Below are positions 1 through 7,884 of a stretch of 64,000 nt of DNA, piece after piece. The stretch spans positions 868,001-932,000 of the forward strand of contig JAXLQV010000002.1 in NCBI GenBank assembly GCA_046331465.1, written 5' to 3'. Made by a program: the position numbers and the translations under genes. Origin of the DNA: UBA5066 sp046331465 (GTDB lineage Bacteria > Acidobacteriota > Thermoanaerobaculia > UBA5066). The notes under the pieces are model-generated. The model ran no database searches and was not told where the DNA came from. It saw only the letters and a list, made by a program, of their open reading frames with translations. How positions within the stretch are numbered: position 1 is the first letter of the stretch; each line of letters opens with the position of its first letter.

Positions 1-1
1 C

Positions 2-1114
2 GAGGCGCGCGTCCTCCGCTGGATGTGCGACCTCGCGGGATTCGCCCCCGGGGCGGGCGGGACGTTCACCTCGGGCGGGACCGAGGCGACGTTCACGGCG
101 CTCCTCGCGGCGCGCGCCGCGGCGATGCCGAACGCGTGGAAGGAGGGGGTCGGCGCGAACCCGCCCGTCGTCGTCCACGGCGAGCATGCGCACTACGCCG
201 TGGCGCGGGCCGTCGGCGCGATGGGGCTCGGGACCGACCACGCCGTGAGCGTCCCGTCGCGGGAGTGGAAGATGGACGCCGCCGCGCTCGGGGCGACGCT
301 CGAGAGGCTCGCGGCCGAGGGGCGCGCGGTCCTGGCCGTCGTCGCGACGGCCGGCTCGACGGCGACCGGCTCCTTCGACGACCTCGAGGCGATCGGGAAG
401 CTCTGCGAGGCGCGCGGCCTCTGGCTCCACGTCGACGGCGCGCACGGGGCCTCGGGCCTCTTCTCGGCGGCGCACCGCGGGCGGCTCCGCGGCCTCAGGC
501 GGGCCCGCTCGATCGCCTGGGACCCGCACAAGATGATGCTCATGCCCCTCTCGGCGGGGATGGTCCTCGTGCGCGACGAGCGCGACCTCGACGCCGCGTT
601 CGCGCAGCGCGCGCCCTACCTCTTCCACGCCCGCGACGGCGCGCGGGCCTGGGACCAGGGGCCGCGGAGCTTCCAGTGCTCGCGGCGGATGGACGTCCTG
701 AAGGTCTGGGTCGCGCTCCAGCGCTACGGCGCGGACGGGCTCGGGAAGATCTACGACCACCTCTGTGCCGTGGCGCAGGCCCTCCACGCCGCGATCGGCC
801 GCCGCACCGACTTCGAGGCGCTCCACGAGCCCGAGGCGAACATCCTCTGCTTCCGCTGGGTGGGGAACGGTTCGATCACCGGCGAGCGGCTCGATGCGCT
901 GAACCTCCGCCTCCGCGAGGAGTTCAACCGCTCGGGCGAAGGGTGGATCACGACGACGCTCCTCGGCGGGAAGCGGGTCCTCCGCGTCACCGTCATGAAC
1001 CCGCGCACCGGGGCGCGCGACGTCGAGCGGGTGCTCGACGGGCTGGGAAAGCTCGGCGCGCGCCTCGCGGCCGTCCCGCCCGAGCGTCGAGAGGGTCCTA
1101 CACCGAATCCCTGA
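2..1114 (+). CDS. PLP-dependent group II decarboxylase (5' truncated)
   Basis: Fold-type I pyridoxal-phosphate enzyme of the aromatic-amino-acid/glutamate decarboxylase family. The reading frame is open from base 2, so the gene begins outside the window; the first internal ATG is at 23. Counting from that ATG, the serine/glycine-rich TSGGTEA phosphate-binding region is at 16-22, the cofactor-contacting HVDGAHG at 136-142 and the Schiff-base lysine in DPHK at K170. These show a catalytically intact C-terminal three quarters. The substrate cannot be told from sequence: tyrosine, DOPA, tryptophan, glutamate, aspartate or cysteine-related decarboxylases share this core. The 3' end overlaps the convergent thioesterase by 17 bases. 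Confidence 0.85.
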   Translation, partial: EARVLRWMCDLAGFAPGAGGTFTSGGTEATFTALLAARAAAMPNAWKEGVGANPPVVVHGEHAHYAVARAVGAMGLGTDHAVSVPSREWKMDAAALGATLERLAAEGRAVLAVVATAGSTATGSFDDLEAIGKLCEARGLWLHVDGAHGASGLFSAAHRGRLRGLRRARSIAWDPHKMMLMPLSAGMVLVRDERDLDAAFAQRAPYLFHARDGARAWDQGPRSFQCSRRMDVLKVWVALQRYGADGLGKIYDHLCAVAQALHAAIGRRTDFEALHEPEANILCFRWVGNGSITGERLDALNLRLREEFNRSGEGWITTTLLGGKRVLRVTVMNPRTGARDVERVLDGLGKLGARLAAVPPERREGPTPNP

Positions 1115-1577
1115 CCAGGAACTTCGCCGAGGCCCGCGCGAGGGAGCTGCGGTCCTGCTGGAGCTCGGCGCGCACGTAGTAGAGAGGGTGGGACGAGGTC
1201 TTCTCGATCGTCCCGACGACGACCGCGCCCCGTTCCAGGCGGACCGGGGCGACAAAGCGGACGGTCAGCTCCGCCGTGACCGCGGCGATGCCGATGGAGA
1301 AGAGGGCGTTCGTCATTGCGGCGTCGAGGAGGGCCGAGGTGATCCCGCCGTGGAGAGTCTCCGGGTAGCTCTGGTAGACGGAGCGGCACGGGAAGAAGGC
1401 GACGACGGAGCCGTCGGCCCGGACCCGGAACCTCAGCTTCAGGCCGTCCGGGTTCTCGGGGTTGCAGACGAAGCAGCGAGGATGCTCCGCCGCCCGGACG
1501 GCCTCCAGCACGGCCTGGCTCGGCACCGGCTCCACGCAGGCCGCGGGGGCGGGACGCGGCGGAGGCGCATCACTCAC
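1098..1577 (-). CDS. PaaI-type hotdog-fold thioesterase
   Basis: 159-residue single hotdog domain. The hallmark helix HGGITSALLDAAMTNAL lies near residues 77-93, and family members use its histidine/glycine turn and acidic residue to hydrolyse acyl-CoA thioesters. An N-terminal CxxC pair (CFVC, about residue 35) is common in the proline-rich extension of this subfamily. It is probably a cytosolic acyl-CoA thioesterase, but the substrate cannot be inferred. It is transcribed towards the PLP decarboxylase and overlaps its end. Confidence 0.8.
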   Translation of the reverse strand: MSDAPPPRPAPAACVEPVPSQAVLEAVRAAEHPRCFVCNPENPDGLKLRFRVRADGSVVAFFPCRSVYQSYPETLHGGITSALLDAAMTNALFSIGIAAVTAELTVRFVAPVRLERGAVVVGTIEKTSSHPLYYVRAELQQDRSSLARASAKFLVRDSV

Positions 1578-1812
1578 GGCGGCGCCTCTGCGGGTCGGAT
1601 TCCACCGTGCTCGATCTCCTTCCTCGCGCGTGGGCGGCCGCGGCCGTCCACGCTATTCGGATCGAAGGATGTCACAGGCCCGGGCCCGGCCGGGGAGGGG
1701 GCGGACGGTCTCTCGCCCGCCGGTCCCGCGCGAGGGACGGGCACGCGGGCTTCCGTGCTACGGTCTCCCGCGCCCGCGCGGCTGCCAGGGTCCGCGGGGA
1801 CGGGAGGATCCG

Positions 1813-2445
1813 ATGGCGGACACCGAGCGATTCGACCAGGCCGCGGCGACGTGGGACGGCGAGCAGCGCCGGATCCTCCTGGCGCGCGGGGTGACGGAGG
1901 CGATCGTCGCGCGATGCGCCCTCCCCGCCGACCTCGACGTCCTCGACTTCGGCTGCGGCACGGGGCTCGTCTCGCTCGGCCTGAAGCCGCTCGTCAGGAG
2001 CGTGACGGGGGTCGACACCTCCCGCGGCATGGTGGACGTCTTCGAGCGGAAGGTGCTCGAGCAGGGACTGGACGGCGTCCGCGCCGTCCTCCTCCCGCCG
2101 GACGACCCGCTCTCCCTCCCGGAGCGCTTCCACCTCGTCGTCAGCAGCATGGCGCTGCACCACGTGGCCGACCTCGCCCCTCTCTTCGCCCGGTTCCGCG
2201 ACCATCTCCACCCGGGCGGGCGCGTCGCGCTTGCCGACCTCGACCTCGAGGACGGGACGTTTCACGAGGACGCCAGGGGCGTGGTCCACCTCGGGTTCGA
2301 CCGCGGCGAGATCGCCGCGCTCCTCGAGGGGGCCGGTTTCGTCGACGTGGCGACGGAGACGGCGACGGTCACCCGGAAGGGGGAGCGCTCCTACCCGGTC
2401 TTCCTCGCCACCGGCCGCAGGTCCGAGATCGCTTCGCCCGCCTAG
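1813..2445 (+). CDS. Class I SAM-dependent methyltransferase
   Basis: 210 residues. The start at 1813 is preceded by GGGAGG with good spacing and begins the recognisable domain; a longer upstream reading frame has no signal for a start. Motif I, LDFGCGTG (residues 44-51), binds S-adenosylmethionine, an acidic residue follows in the VTGVD strand, and the ALHHV motif marks the post-motif II region of UbiE/COQ5-like enzymes. The substrate (small molecule, quinone, thiol or metalloid) is unknown. The gene stands alone between a thioesterase and the convergent CcdA gene. Confidence 0.8.
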   Translation: MADTERFDQAAATWDGEQRRILLARGVTEAIVARCALPADLDVLDFGCGTGLVSLGLKPLVRSVTGVDTSRGMVDVFERKVLEQGLDGVRAVLLPPDDPLSLPERFHLVVSSMALHHVADLAPLFARFRDHLHPGGRVALADLDLEDGTFHEDARGVVHLGFDRGEIAALLEGAGFVDVATETATVTRKGERSYPVFLATGRRSEIASPA

Positions 2446-2481
2446 ACCTGCGGTCCGGGCGGGCGGCGCGCGACGGGGACG

Positions 2482-3138
2482 TCACCAGGGAGAGCCGTAG
2501 AGCCCCTTGACGAGGATCCAGGCGGAAAGGCCGATCAGCAGGCCGCCGCTCGCGAGCCTCACGAGGAGCGGTCGCGTACGCAGGAAGGCGGTCTTCTCGC
2601 GGAAGGCCTGGGAGGCGTACCCCGCGGCGAGCATCGGCAGCGCGAAGCCGAGGCTGTAGAACGCCAGGAGGGCCATCCCCTGGCCCAGCCGGGCCCTGGC
2701 CGCGACCATGCCGAGGACCGCGCTGAGGAACGGTCCGACGCACGGGATCCAGACGAGCCCGAGCGACGCGCCGAGGACGGCGCCCGACCAGAGCCCCTTC
2801 CTGCGTTCCGTTGCGATCCCGACCCGGAGGCGCTTGAACGGGTTGACGTCGGCCAGGACCAGGATGCCGATGACGCCGATGAGGACGGCGACCGGCTTCT
2901 CCAGCCGCACGAGGAGCGGCCCGACGACGGAGCCGAACAGCGACGAGAGGGCCCCCATGAGAACGAAGGTGGACATCAGCCCGGCCACGATCGAGAGCGG
3001 CCGGAGCCGGTGCTCTCCCGGCTGGCCCGCCATGACGATCGGCAGCACCGGGAGGACGCACGGGGAGACGATGCTGGTCAGGCCCGCTCCGACGGCGAAG
3101 ACGGCATTGGCCAGGCTGAACCCGGCGAGCGAATCCAC
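2482..3138 (-). CDS. CcdA/DsbD-type thiol-disulfide transmembrane protein
   Basis: 218-residue, six-helix membrane protein that moves reducing equivalents from cytoplasmic thioredoxin to periplasmic thiol proteins. The two redox cysteines sit in SPCVLPV (about residue 26) and IPCVGPF (about residue 131), as expected for CcdA. It is the last gene of a minus-strand set OsmC, thioredoxin-like, CcdA; the thioredoxin-like stop lies 15 bases before this start. The natural inference is that CcdA reduces the exported thioredoxin-like neighbour. A role in cytochrome c maturation is possible, given the many c-type cytochromes in this window. Confidence 0.85.
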   Translation of the reverse strand: MDSLAGFSLANAVFAVGAGLTSIVSPCVLPVLPIVMAGQPGEHRLRPLSIVAGLMSTFVLMGALSSLFGSVVGPLLVRLEKPVAVLIGVIGILVLADVNPFKRLRVGIATERRKGLWSGAVLGASLGLVWIPCVGPFLSAVLGMVAARARLGQGMALLAFYSLGFALPMLAAGYASQAFREKTAFLRTRPLLVRLASGGLLIGLSAWILVKGLYGSPW

Positions 3139-3153
3139 TCCCGTGCCCCCGCC

Positions 3154-3567
3154 TCAGCGGCCCGGCTTCTCGCGGATGCCCGACAGGATGGCTTCGGCCG
3201 ACTGGATGCCGGGGGAGTAGCGGTGAATTTCCCTGCCGTCGGCTCCCACGAGGATCAGGTTCGGGAGGGAGCGGACGCCGTACTGGTAGAAGACCTCGCG
3301 GTCGGCCGGCACGTCGGTGCGGACGTAGCGAAGGGCCGCGAGAGGCTCCCACTGCGCGCGGCTTTCCTTGAGGATCCCGTCCTGCGTCTGGCACGGGCTG
3401 CCGGCCGGGTTCATGAAGAAGACGAGGGTCGGCCTGGGCGCGCTCGGCGTCGTCGGCTTCGCCGTGGCCGGAGGGGCGGCCGTGGCGGCGAGGGGGACCG
3501 AAACGACGGCCGCGAGAAGAGCGAGGAGGAATCGGCTGCCGCCGAAGTGCTTCCGGGGAGATCTCAT
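3154..3567 (-). CDS. Exported thioredoxin-like protein with a single-cysteine active site
   Basis: 137 residues. The start at 3567 is chosen because an AGGAG ribosome site lies 7 bases upstream and a signal peptide follows (basic start, then hydrophobic LLALLAAVVSVPLA). The thioredoxin fold is recognised from the PTLVFFMNP strand, the cis-proline turn SLPNLIL and the typical length. The active site reads GSPCQTQ instead of WCxxC, so only one redox cysteine is present. This rules out a classical intramolecular disulfide and suggests a monothiol reductase or a mixed-disulfide partner of the adjacent CcdA. Confidence 0.75.
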   Translation of the reverse strand: MRSPRKHFGGSRFLLALLAAVVSVPLAATAAPPATAKPTTPSAPRPTLVFFMNPAGSPCQTQDGILKESRAQWEPLAALRYVRTDVPADREVFYQYGVRSLPNLILVGADGREIHRYSPGIQSAEAILSGIREKPGR

Positions 3568-3632
3568 CTGTTCGCTCCTGTGAGGCGAGCTCGGAAGAGA
3601 GGGTCGGATCGTCCTCGAGGACCGGGAAGGGG

Positions 3633-4028
3633 TCAGACCGCGACGACCTCGATCGCCGGCGCTTCCGCCAGGTGCTTCTTCACGGCGCACTGGTCTGCGG
3701 CGCGGACGACGGCGGACCTGTACTTCTCGGGAAAGCCGGGCGGAAGGGAGATCTGGATCCTGATGTCGGAGATGAGCTTCGTGTCGGGGTTCCGTTCCCA
3801 GCCCATCGAGACGGCCATCCCGTCGGTGGGGATCTGCCGTTCCTGGCAGAACCGGAGCGCGTAGAAGCCGGCGCAGGTACCGATCGAGGCGAGGAAGAGC
3901 TCGAACGGGGCGGGCGCGGTTCCGCCGCCGCCGTGGCGAACGGGCTGGTCGGTCCGGATCGTGGTCCCCTCGAAGTGAGCGTCGACGGCGACGCCTCCCG
4001 GGAACGTCATTTCCATGCTGGTGGCCAT
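3633..4028 (-). CDS. OsmC/Ohr-family protein
   Basis: 131-residue OsmC-like protein with reactive cysteines at C52 (GTCAGFYAL), C61 and C114 (DQCAVKK). Family members detoxify organic hydroperoxides or handle persulfides. It is the first gene of the minus-strand redox operon with the thioredoxin-like and CcdA genes. An alternative start four codons later is possible. The upstream A+T-rich patch with a perfect dyad (4084-4097) is unusual for this genome and probably carries its promoter and operator. Confidence 0.82.
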   Translation of the reverse strand: MATSMEMTFPGGVAVDAHFEGTTIRTDQPVRHGGGGTAPAPFELFLASIGTCAGFYALRFCQERQIPTDGMAVSMGWERNPDTKLISDIRIQISLPPGFPEKYRSAVVRAADQCAVKKHLAEAPAIEVVAV

Positions 4029-4083
4029 CGGTGCTGGTCCCCTTTTCGCGAATGGGCTCTGGCGGCGGGGCCGCTTCCCGATA

Positions 4084-4097
4084 ATATAGCACTATAT
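4084..4097. promoter_or_regulatory. Inverted repeat ATATAG-CA-CTATAT, candidate operator
   Basis: A perfect 6-2-6 dyad in a roughly 40-base A+T-rich island (about 4080-4117) lies between the divergent OsmC operon and histidine kinase genes. In a genome this G+C-rich such an island is conspicuous, and it sits 56 bases upstream of the OsmC start. It is probably a promoter with a repressor or activator site; the regulator is not identified. Confidence 0.45.
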
Positions 4098-4163
4098 GGT
4101 TATAGAGTTAAACAACCATCCTCGACGATCGCCGTTCCGGCCCTGGTCCCTTACGATCGGGCG

Positions 4164-5405
4164 ATGAAGGCCGCGAGGCTCCAGGCCTGGGGGATCGTCG
4201 CCCTGGCGGCGCTCTTCGGCGCCGCCCTCCTCGGAACGGCGGCCCTCGCGTCGCGCTCCCTCCGTGAGCGCGACGAGGCCGTGCGCGACGGGATCCTCCT
4301 GCGGGAGGCCCACGTCCTCGAAGCGCTCCTCAGGGCAACGACGCCGGATGCCGCCGCTGCGGTCCTGCGCGAGTTCCTGAAGGACAACGCCGACACCGTC
4401 GAGGGGGTCGCGATCGTCGGCCCCGCCGGCGTCCTCGCGAGCGCGGGAGCCGATACGACCGGCGCCTTCGAGGTCCCGGCGGCGCTCGGGCGCGACTGGA
4501 GGCCGGCGGCGCTCGGCGCCGGGGCCGAAGCCGGGTCCGGCCCTGGTTCCGGCCAGGGGCGGGGAGGGGGATTCCTGGGAGGGCGAGGCCCGGGAGGACG
4601 GGGAACGCCGTCCATCCGGCTGCGGCTCCGTGCGACGCCGGCCGTCGGAAACGAGTCGGCGCTCTCCCGCCTCGTCCTGGCGGGCGGGGCCGGCGCGGCG
4701 CTCGCGCTCGTCGGTCTCTCGCTCGTCGCGGCCCGCGGGATGGCGGAGCGGCAGCGGCGCGAGGCGGCCGAGGCCGAGAGCCAGCGGCTCGCGACGGTCG
4801 CCCGGGCGGGAGCCGGCCTTGCGCACCGGCTCCGGAATCCGCTGGCGGTCGTGAAAGGGACGGCGCAGCTCCTGGAGGAGCGGGTTCCCGAGGGGGAGCG
4901 GGAGCGGGTCGCGAGGATCGTGACGGCGAGCGGGCGGATGGAGACGATCCTCTCGCGGCTCCTCGACTTCGCGCGGCCGCCCGCGCCGCAGCCGACCTCG
5001 TTCGACCTCGCGGCGCTCGCCCGGGACGTGGCCTCGCGCGTCGGCGGGACCGTCGTCCGCGCCGAGCGTGCCGTCCAGGTCCGCGCCGATCGCGAGCACG
5101 TCGAGACGATCCTCGAGGAGCTGCTCGCGAACGCGCGGGCGTCCGATCCCGGCGGAACGATCGACGTGACCGCGCGCGTCCAGGGGACGCGTGCCGTCCT
5201 CGAGGTGGCCGATCGCGGGCCGGGCCTCGACCTCGACCCCGCGAGCGCGTTCGAGCCCTACGTCACCTCGCGCCCCGACGGGACCGGCCTCGGCCTCGCC
5301 ATCGTGAGGGCCCTCGCCGCATCGAACGGCGGCACGGCGACGCTCGCTCCCCGGCCGGGAGGCGGGTGCGTCGCGTCCCTCTCGCTCCCGGCCCCGGAGG
5401 CCTGA
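4164..5405 (+). CDS. Membrane sensor histidine kinase (NtrB/ZraS-like)
   Basis: 413 residues, start at ATG 4164. TM1 is at about residues 8-29 and TM2 at about 175-195. The periplasmic domain between them ends in a glycine-rich stretch (about residues 115-150). The kinase core follows: H-box with H221 in AHRLRNPL, an N-box around ELLANA, the G1 motif ADRGPGL and GTGLGLAI. The H-box matches the NtrB/ZraS class that phosphorylates sigma-54 response regulators, and exactly such a regulator begins 2 bases after the stop. The signal is unknown; ZraS relatives sense envelope metals. Confidence 0.88.
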   Translation: MKAARLQAWGIVALAALFGAALLGTAALASRSLRERDEAVRDGILLREAHVLEALLRATTPDAAAAVLREFLKDNADTVEGVAIVGPAGVLASAGADTTGAFEVPAALGRDWRPAALGAGAEAGSGPGSGQGRGGGFLGGRGPGGRGTPSIRLRLRATPAVGNESALSRLVLAGGAGAALALVGLSLVAARGMAERQRREAAEAESQRLATVARAGAGLAHRLRNPLAVVKGTAQLLEERVPEGERERVARIVTASGRMETILSRLLDFARPPAPQPTSFDLAALARDVASRVGGTVVRAERAVQVRADREHVETILEELLANARASDPGGTIDVTARVQGTRAVLEVADRGPGLDLDPASAFEPYVTSRPDGTGLGLAIVRALAASNGGTATLAPRPGGGCVASLSLPAPEA

Positions 5406-5406
5406 C

Positions 5407-6684
5407 GTGGCGCACATCCTCGTCGTCGACGACGAGCCGTCGTTCCGGGCGCTCCTTCGGGACATCCTCGAGGGGGCCGGGCACGGTGTCACCGAGGCGC
5501 GCGACGGGGCGGAAGCCCTCGCGTTCCTCGAAAGGGGAACGTTCGACCTCGTCCTGACCGACCGGCAGATGCCGAAGGTCGACGGGCTAGAGCTGGTTCG
5601 CCGGATCCGGTCCCGGACGTCTCCGCCTCCCGTCGTCGTCCTGACGGCGCACGGCTCGATCCCGGAGGCGGTGGAAGCGGTCCGGCTGGGAGCGGCGGAC
5701 TACATCACGAAGCCCCTGCCGTCGCCGCAGGCGCTCGTCGACCTCGTCGCGACGTTCATGCCGCGCGAGGAGGAGGCCGACGACTTCGTCACGGGGGACC
5801 CGGCGACGAAGGAGCTGCTCGCCCTGGTCGACCGCGTCGCCCCGCGCGACATCGCGGTTCTCGTCACGGGCGAGTCGGGGACGGGCAAGGAGCTCGTCGC
5901 GCGGCGGCTGCACGCGCGGTCGCCCCGCGCGAAGGGGCCTTTCGTCGCGCTGAACGCCGCGGCGCTGCCGGAGACGCTCGCCGAGAGCGAGCTCTTCGGA
6001 GCGGAGAAGGGCGCGTTCACCGGGGCCGACCAGGCCCGGCCGGGACGCTTCGAGGAGGCGGCCGGGGGGACTCTCTTCCTCGACGAGGTGGGGGAGCTGC
6101 CGGCCGCGCTCCAGGCCAAGCTCCTGCGCGTCCTCGAGGAGAGGGTCGTCCGCAGGCTCGGAGGCTCCCGCGAGCTCCCGGTCGACGTGCGGCTCGTCGC
6201 GGCGACGAACCGCGACCTCTCCCGCGAGTCCGGATCCGGGGCGTTCCGGCAGGACCTCTTCTTCCGCCTCGCCGTGGTCGTCGTGAACGTGCCGCCCCTC
6301 CGGGAGCGGCCAGCGGACGTCCCTCTCCTCGCACGCCACTTCGCGGACCGCCTCGCGGCGCGGCACCGTCTCCCCGTCCCGGTGCTGACCGACGAGGCGC
6401 TCTCGGCGCTCGCGGGACACGCGTGGCCCGGAAACGTCCGCGAGCTGAGGAACGTCCTCGAGCGGGCCGTCGTCGTCCGCGGAGGGGAGCCGATCCGCGC
6501 CGCGGACCTCGGACTCGCCGGCTCCACGCCCTCGGTTCCGTCGCTCGACCGGGCGCACCGCGAGCGCGAAGCGCTGCTGGCGGCCCTCCGCCGGACCGGC
6601 GGGAAGAGGGACGAGGCCGCGCAGCTCCTCGGGATCTCCGTCCGGACCCTCTACTACCGCCTCAAGCAGTGGGGAATCGGCTGA
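5407..6684 (+). CDS. NtrC-family sigma-54 response regulator
   Basis: 425 residues from a GTG start one base after the kinase stop codon. The REC domain has its phospho-acceptor at D52 (VLTDRQMP). The AAA+ domain has Walker A GESGTGKE at 155-162 and the sigma-54 contact loop GAFTGA at 202-207. A Fis-type helix-turn-helix ends the protein (about 395-425). It should activate transcription from a -24/-12 promoter through upstream sites. The five phased CTGCAG repeats directly downstream are the most obvious candidate binding sites. Confidence 0.92.
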   Translation: MAHILVVDDEPSFRALLRDILEGAGHGVTEARDGAEALAFLERGTFDLVLTDRQMPKVDGLELVRRIRSRTSPPPVVVLTAHGSIPEAVEAVRLGAADYITKPLPSPQALVDLVATFMPREEEADDFVTGDPATKELLALVDRVAPRDIAVLVTGESGTGKELVARRLHARSPRAKGPFVALNAAALPETLAESELFGAEKGAFTGADQARPGRFEEAAGGTLFLDEVGELPAALQAKLLRVLEERVVRRLGGSRELPVDVRLVAATNRDLSRESGSGAFRQDLFFRLAVVVVNVPPLRERPADVPLLARHFADRLAARHRLPVPVLTDEALSALAGHAWPGNVRELRNVLERAVVVRGGEPIRAADLGLAGSTPSVPSLDRAHREREALLAALRRTGGKRDEAAQLLGISVRTLYYRLKQWGIG

Positions 6685-6696
6685 CCCGGGCTGTCG

Positions 6697-6746
6697 CTGC
6701 AGCCGGACTGCAGGCGGCCTGCACCGCGACTGCAGGACCTGCAGTC
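6697..6746. promoter_or_regulatory. Five helically phased CTGCAG repeats, candidate enhancer (UAS)
   Basis: CTGCAG or CTGCAC elements start at 6697, 6708, 6719, 6730 and 6739, that is, at 11, 11, 11 and 9-base steps. The last two form a perfect 9-1-9 palindrome, GACTGCAGGACCTGCAGTC (6728-6746). The array lies between the sigma-54 response regulator and the DUF2202 gene, about 90-135 bases upstream of a TGGCAC element. That is the usual geometry of an NtrC-type activator array. Confidence 0.6.
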
Positions 6747-6832
6747 GGAAGGCGCGCTCTCCCTGCGAGGGTTCGGGCTCAAGCTGCTGTGGGGAAAGGG
6801 CTTCCCATCGCTTCTGAGAGCTCGTGAACCGC

Positions 6833-6848
6833 TGGCACCGGGCGTGGA
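6833..6848 (+). promoter_or_regulatory. Candidate sigma-54 promoter (perfect -24, weak -12)
   Basis: TGGCAC (6833-6838) matches the -24 element exactly, and GTGG at 6844-6847 occupies the -12 position but matches TTGC only partly. It lies about 70 bases upstream of the DUF2202 start, downstream of the phased repeats. Location is the main support. Confidence 0.35.
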
Positions 6849-6908
6849 TGTCTGGAGGGCAGCGGTCGTCGAGAGACGGCCGCGCCAGAAATCCGCAAGG
6901 AGCCGAAC

Positions 6909-7754
6909 ATGAAGAAGACAGCCCTCCTCGCCCTCCTCCTTCTCGCCACTTCGCTCGTCGCCCAGCCCGGCCCGAAGGGCGGCGCGGGGAACGGACCTGC
7001 GAATTCCGGTGCCGGAACGCCGGCCGCCCCGACCGTCAGCCCGCTCGCAACGTACGTCGCGTCTCTGCCGATGGAGGCGCTGAGCTCCGTCGAGGCGACT
7101 CAGCTCGCGTCTCTTCGCGAGGAGGAGAAGCTCGCCCGTGACGTCTACCGGGCGCTCTTCGCCGTGAACGGCGACCGCGCTTTCGCGAACATCGCCGCCG
7201 CCGAGCAGCGGCACATGGACGACGTCAAGCTCCTCCTCGACCGCTACGGCCTCGCCGACCCCGCCGCGACGACGGCGCCGGGAGAGTTCAAGGACGCCCG
7301 GCTCGCGTCGCTCTACGTCGACCTCGTCGCCCGCGGGAAGGCGTCGCTCGTCGAAGCGCTGAAGGTCGGCGCCACGATCGAGGACCTCGACCTCGCCGAC
7401 GTGGGCAGGGCGCTCGAAGCGTCCGACAACCGCGACGTCGACGCGGTGATGCAGAACCTCGCGAAGGGCTCGCGCAACCACCTCCGGGCGTTCTCCTCCC
7501 GCCTGGCGGCGATGGGCGCGTCCTACGCCGCGCAGTACCTGCCGGCCGACGAGGTCGCGAAGATCGTCGCCGCTTCTCACGAGCGGGGCGCCTACGACGA
7601 GAACGGCAAGCTCCTGGCCGGGACCTGCACCGGGCGCGGCCCGGGGGGCCGCGGTCAGGGCCACGGCTACGGAAGGGGCCAGGGCGCCGGCAACGGATCT
7701 GGTGCGGGTTTCGGCCCGGGCGACGGGACCGGAACGAACTGCCCCAACAGGTGA
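6909..7754 (+). CDS. Exported DUF2202 ferritin-like protein with glycine-rich tail
   Basis: 281 residues with a signal peptide (KK, then ALLALLLLATSLVA, cleavage near AQ). The start has AAGGAG upstream. The DUF2202 four-helix core spans about residues 50-210, with carboxylate/histidine candidates in LREEEKLARDVY and AEQRHMDD that resemble ferritin-like metal ligands. A linker at about 25-40 and a C-terminal tail from about residue 240 are rich in Gly, Arg and Asn. Function is unknown; a periplasmic metal-binding role is an inference. The adjacent sensor kinase has a similar glycine-rich periplasmic segment, so this could be its target or ligand partner. Confidence 0.8.
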   Translation: MKKTALLALLLLATSLVAQPGPKGGAGNGPANSGAGTPAAPTVSPLATYVASLPMEALSSVEATQLASLREEEKLARDVYRALFAVNGDRAFANIAAAEQRHMDDVKLLLDRYGLADPAATTAPGEFKDARLASLYVDLVARGKASLVEALKVGATIEDLDLADVGRALEASDNRDVDAVMQNLAKGSRNHLRAFSSRLAAMGASYAAQYLPADEVAKIVAASHERGAYDENGKLLAGTCTGRGPGGRGQGHGYGRGQGAGNGSGAGFGPGDGTGTNCPNR

Positions 7755-7785
7755 GGCCGATGCGGCGGATGCCGCACGGGGGGAA

Positions 7786-7814
7786 ACGGGGGAGAAGCTC
7801 GCCTTCTCTCCCGT
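7786..7814 (+). terminator. Hairpin terminator after DUF2202 gene
   Basis: ACGGGGGAGAAG (7786-7797) pairs with CTTCTCTCCCGT (7803-7814) over 12 base pairs with one G-U and a 5-base loop, 32 bases after the DUF2202 stop. The downstream T-run is weak. It separates this gene from the DUF134-NifX gene. Confidence 0.6.
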
Positions 7815-7884
7815 TGCCGTTTCGGATGGACCGGGCCCCCGGCGTCCTCGACAGGCGATCGCCTGGCTTCCCTGTTCTGGGCAT

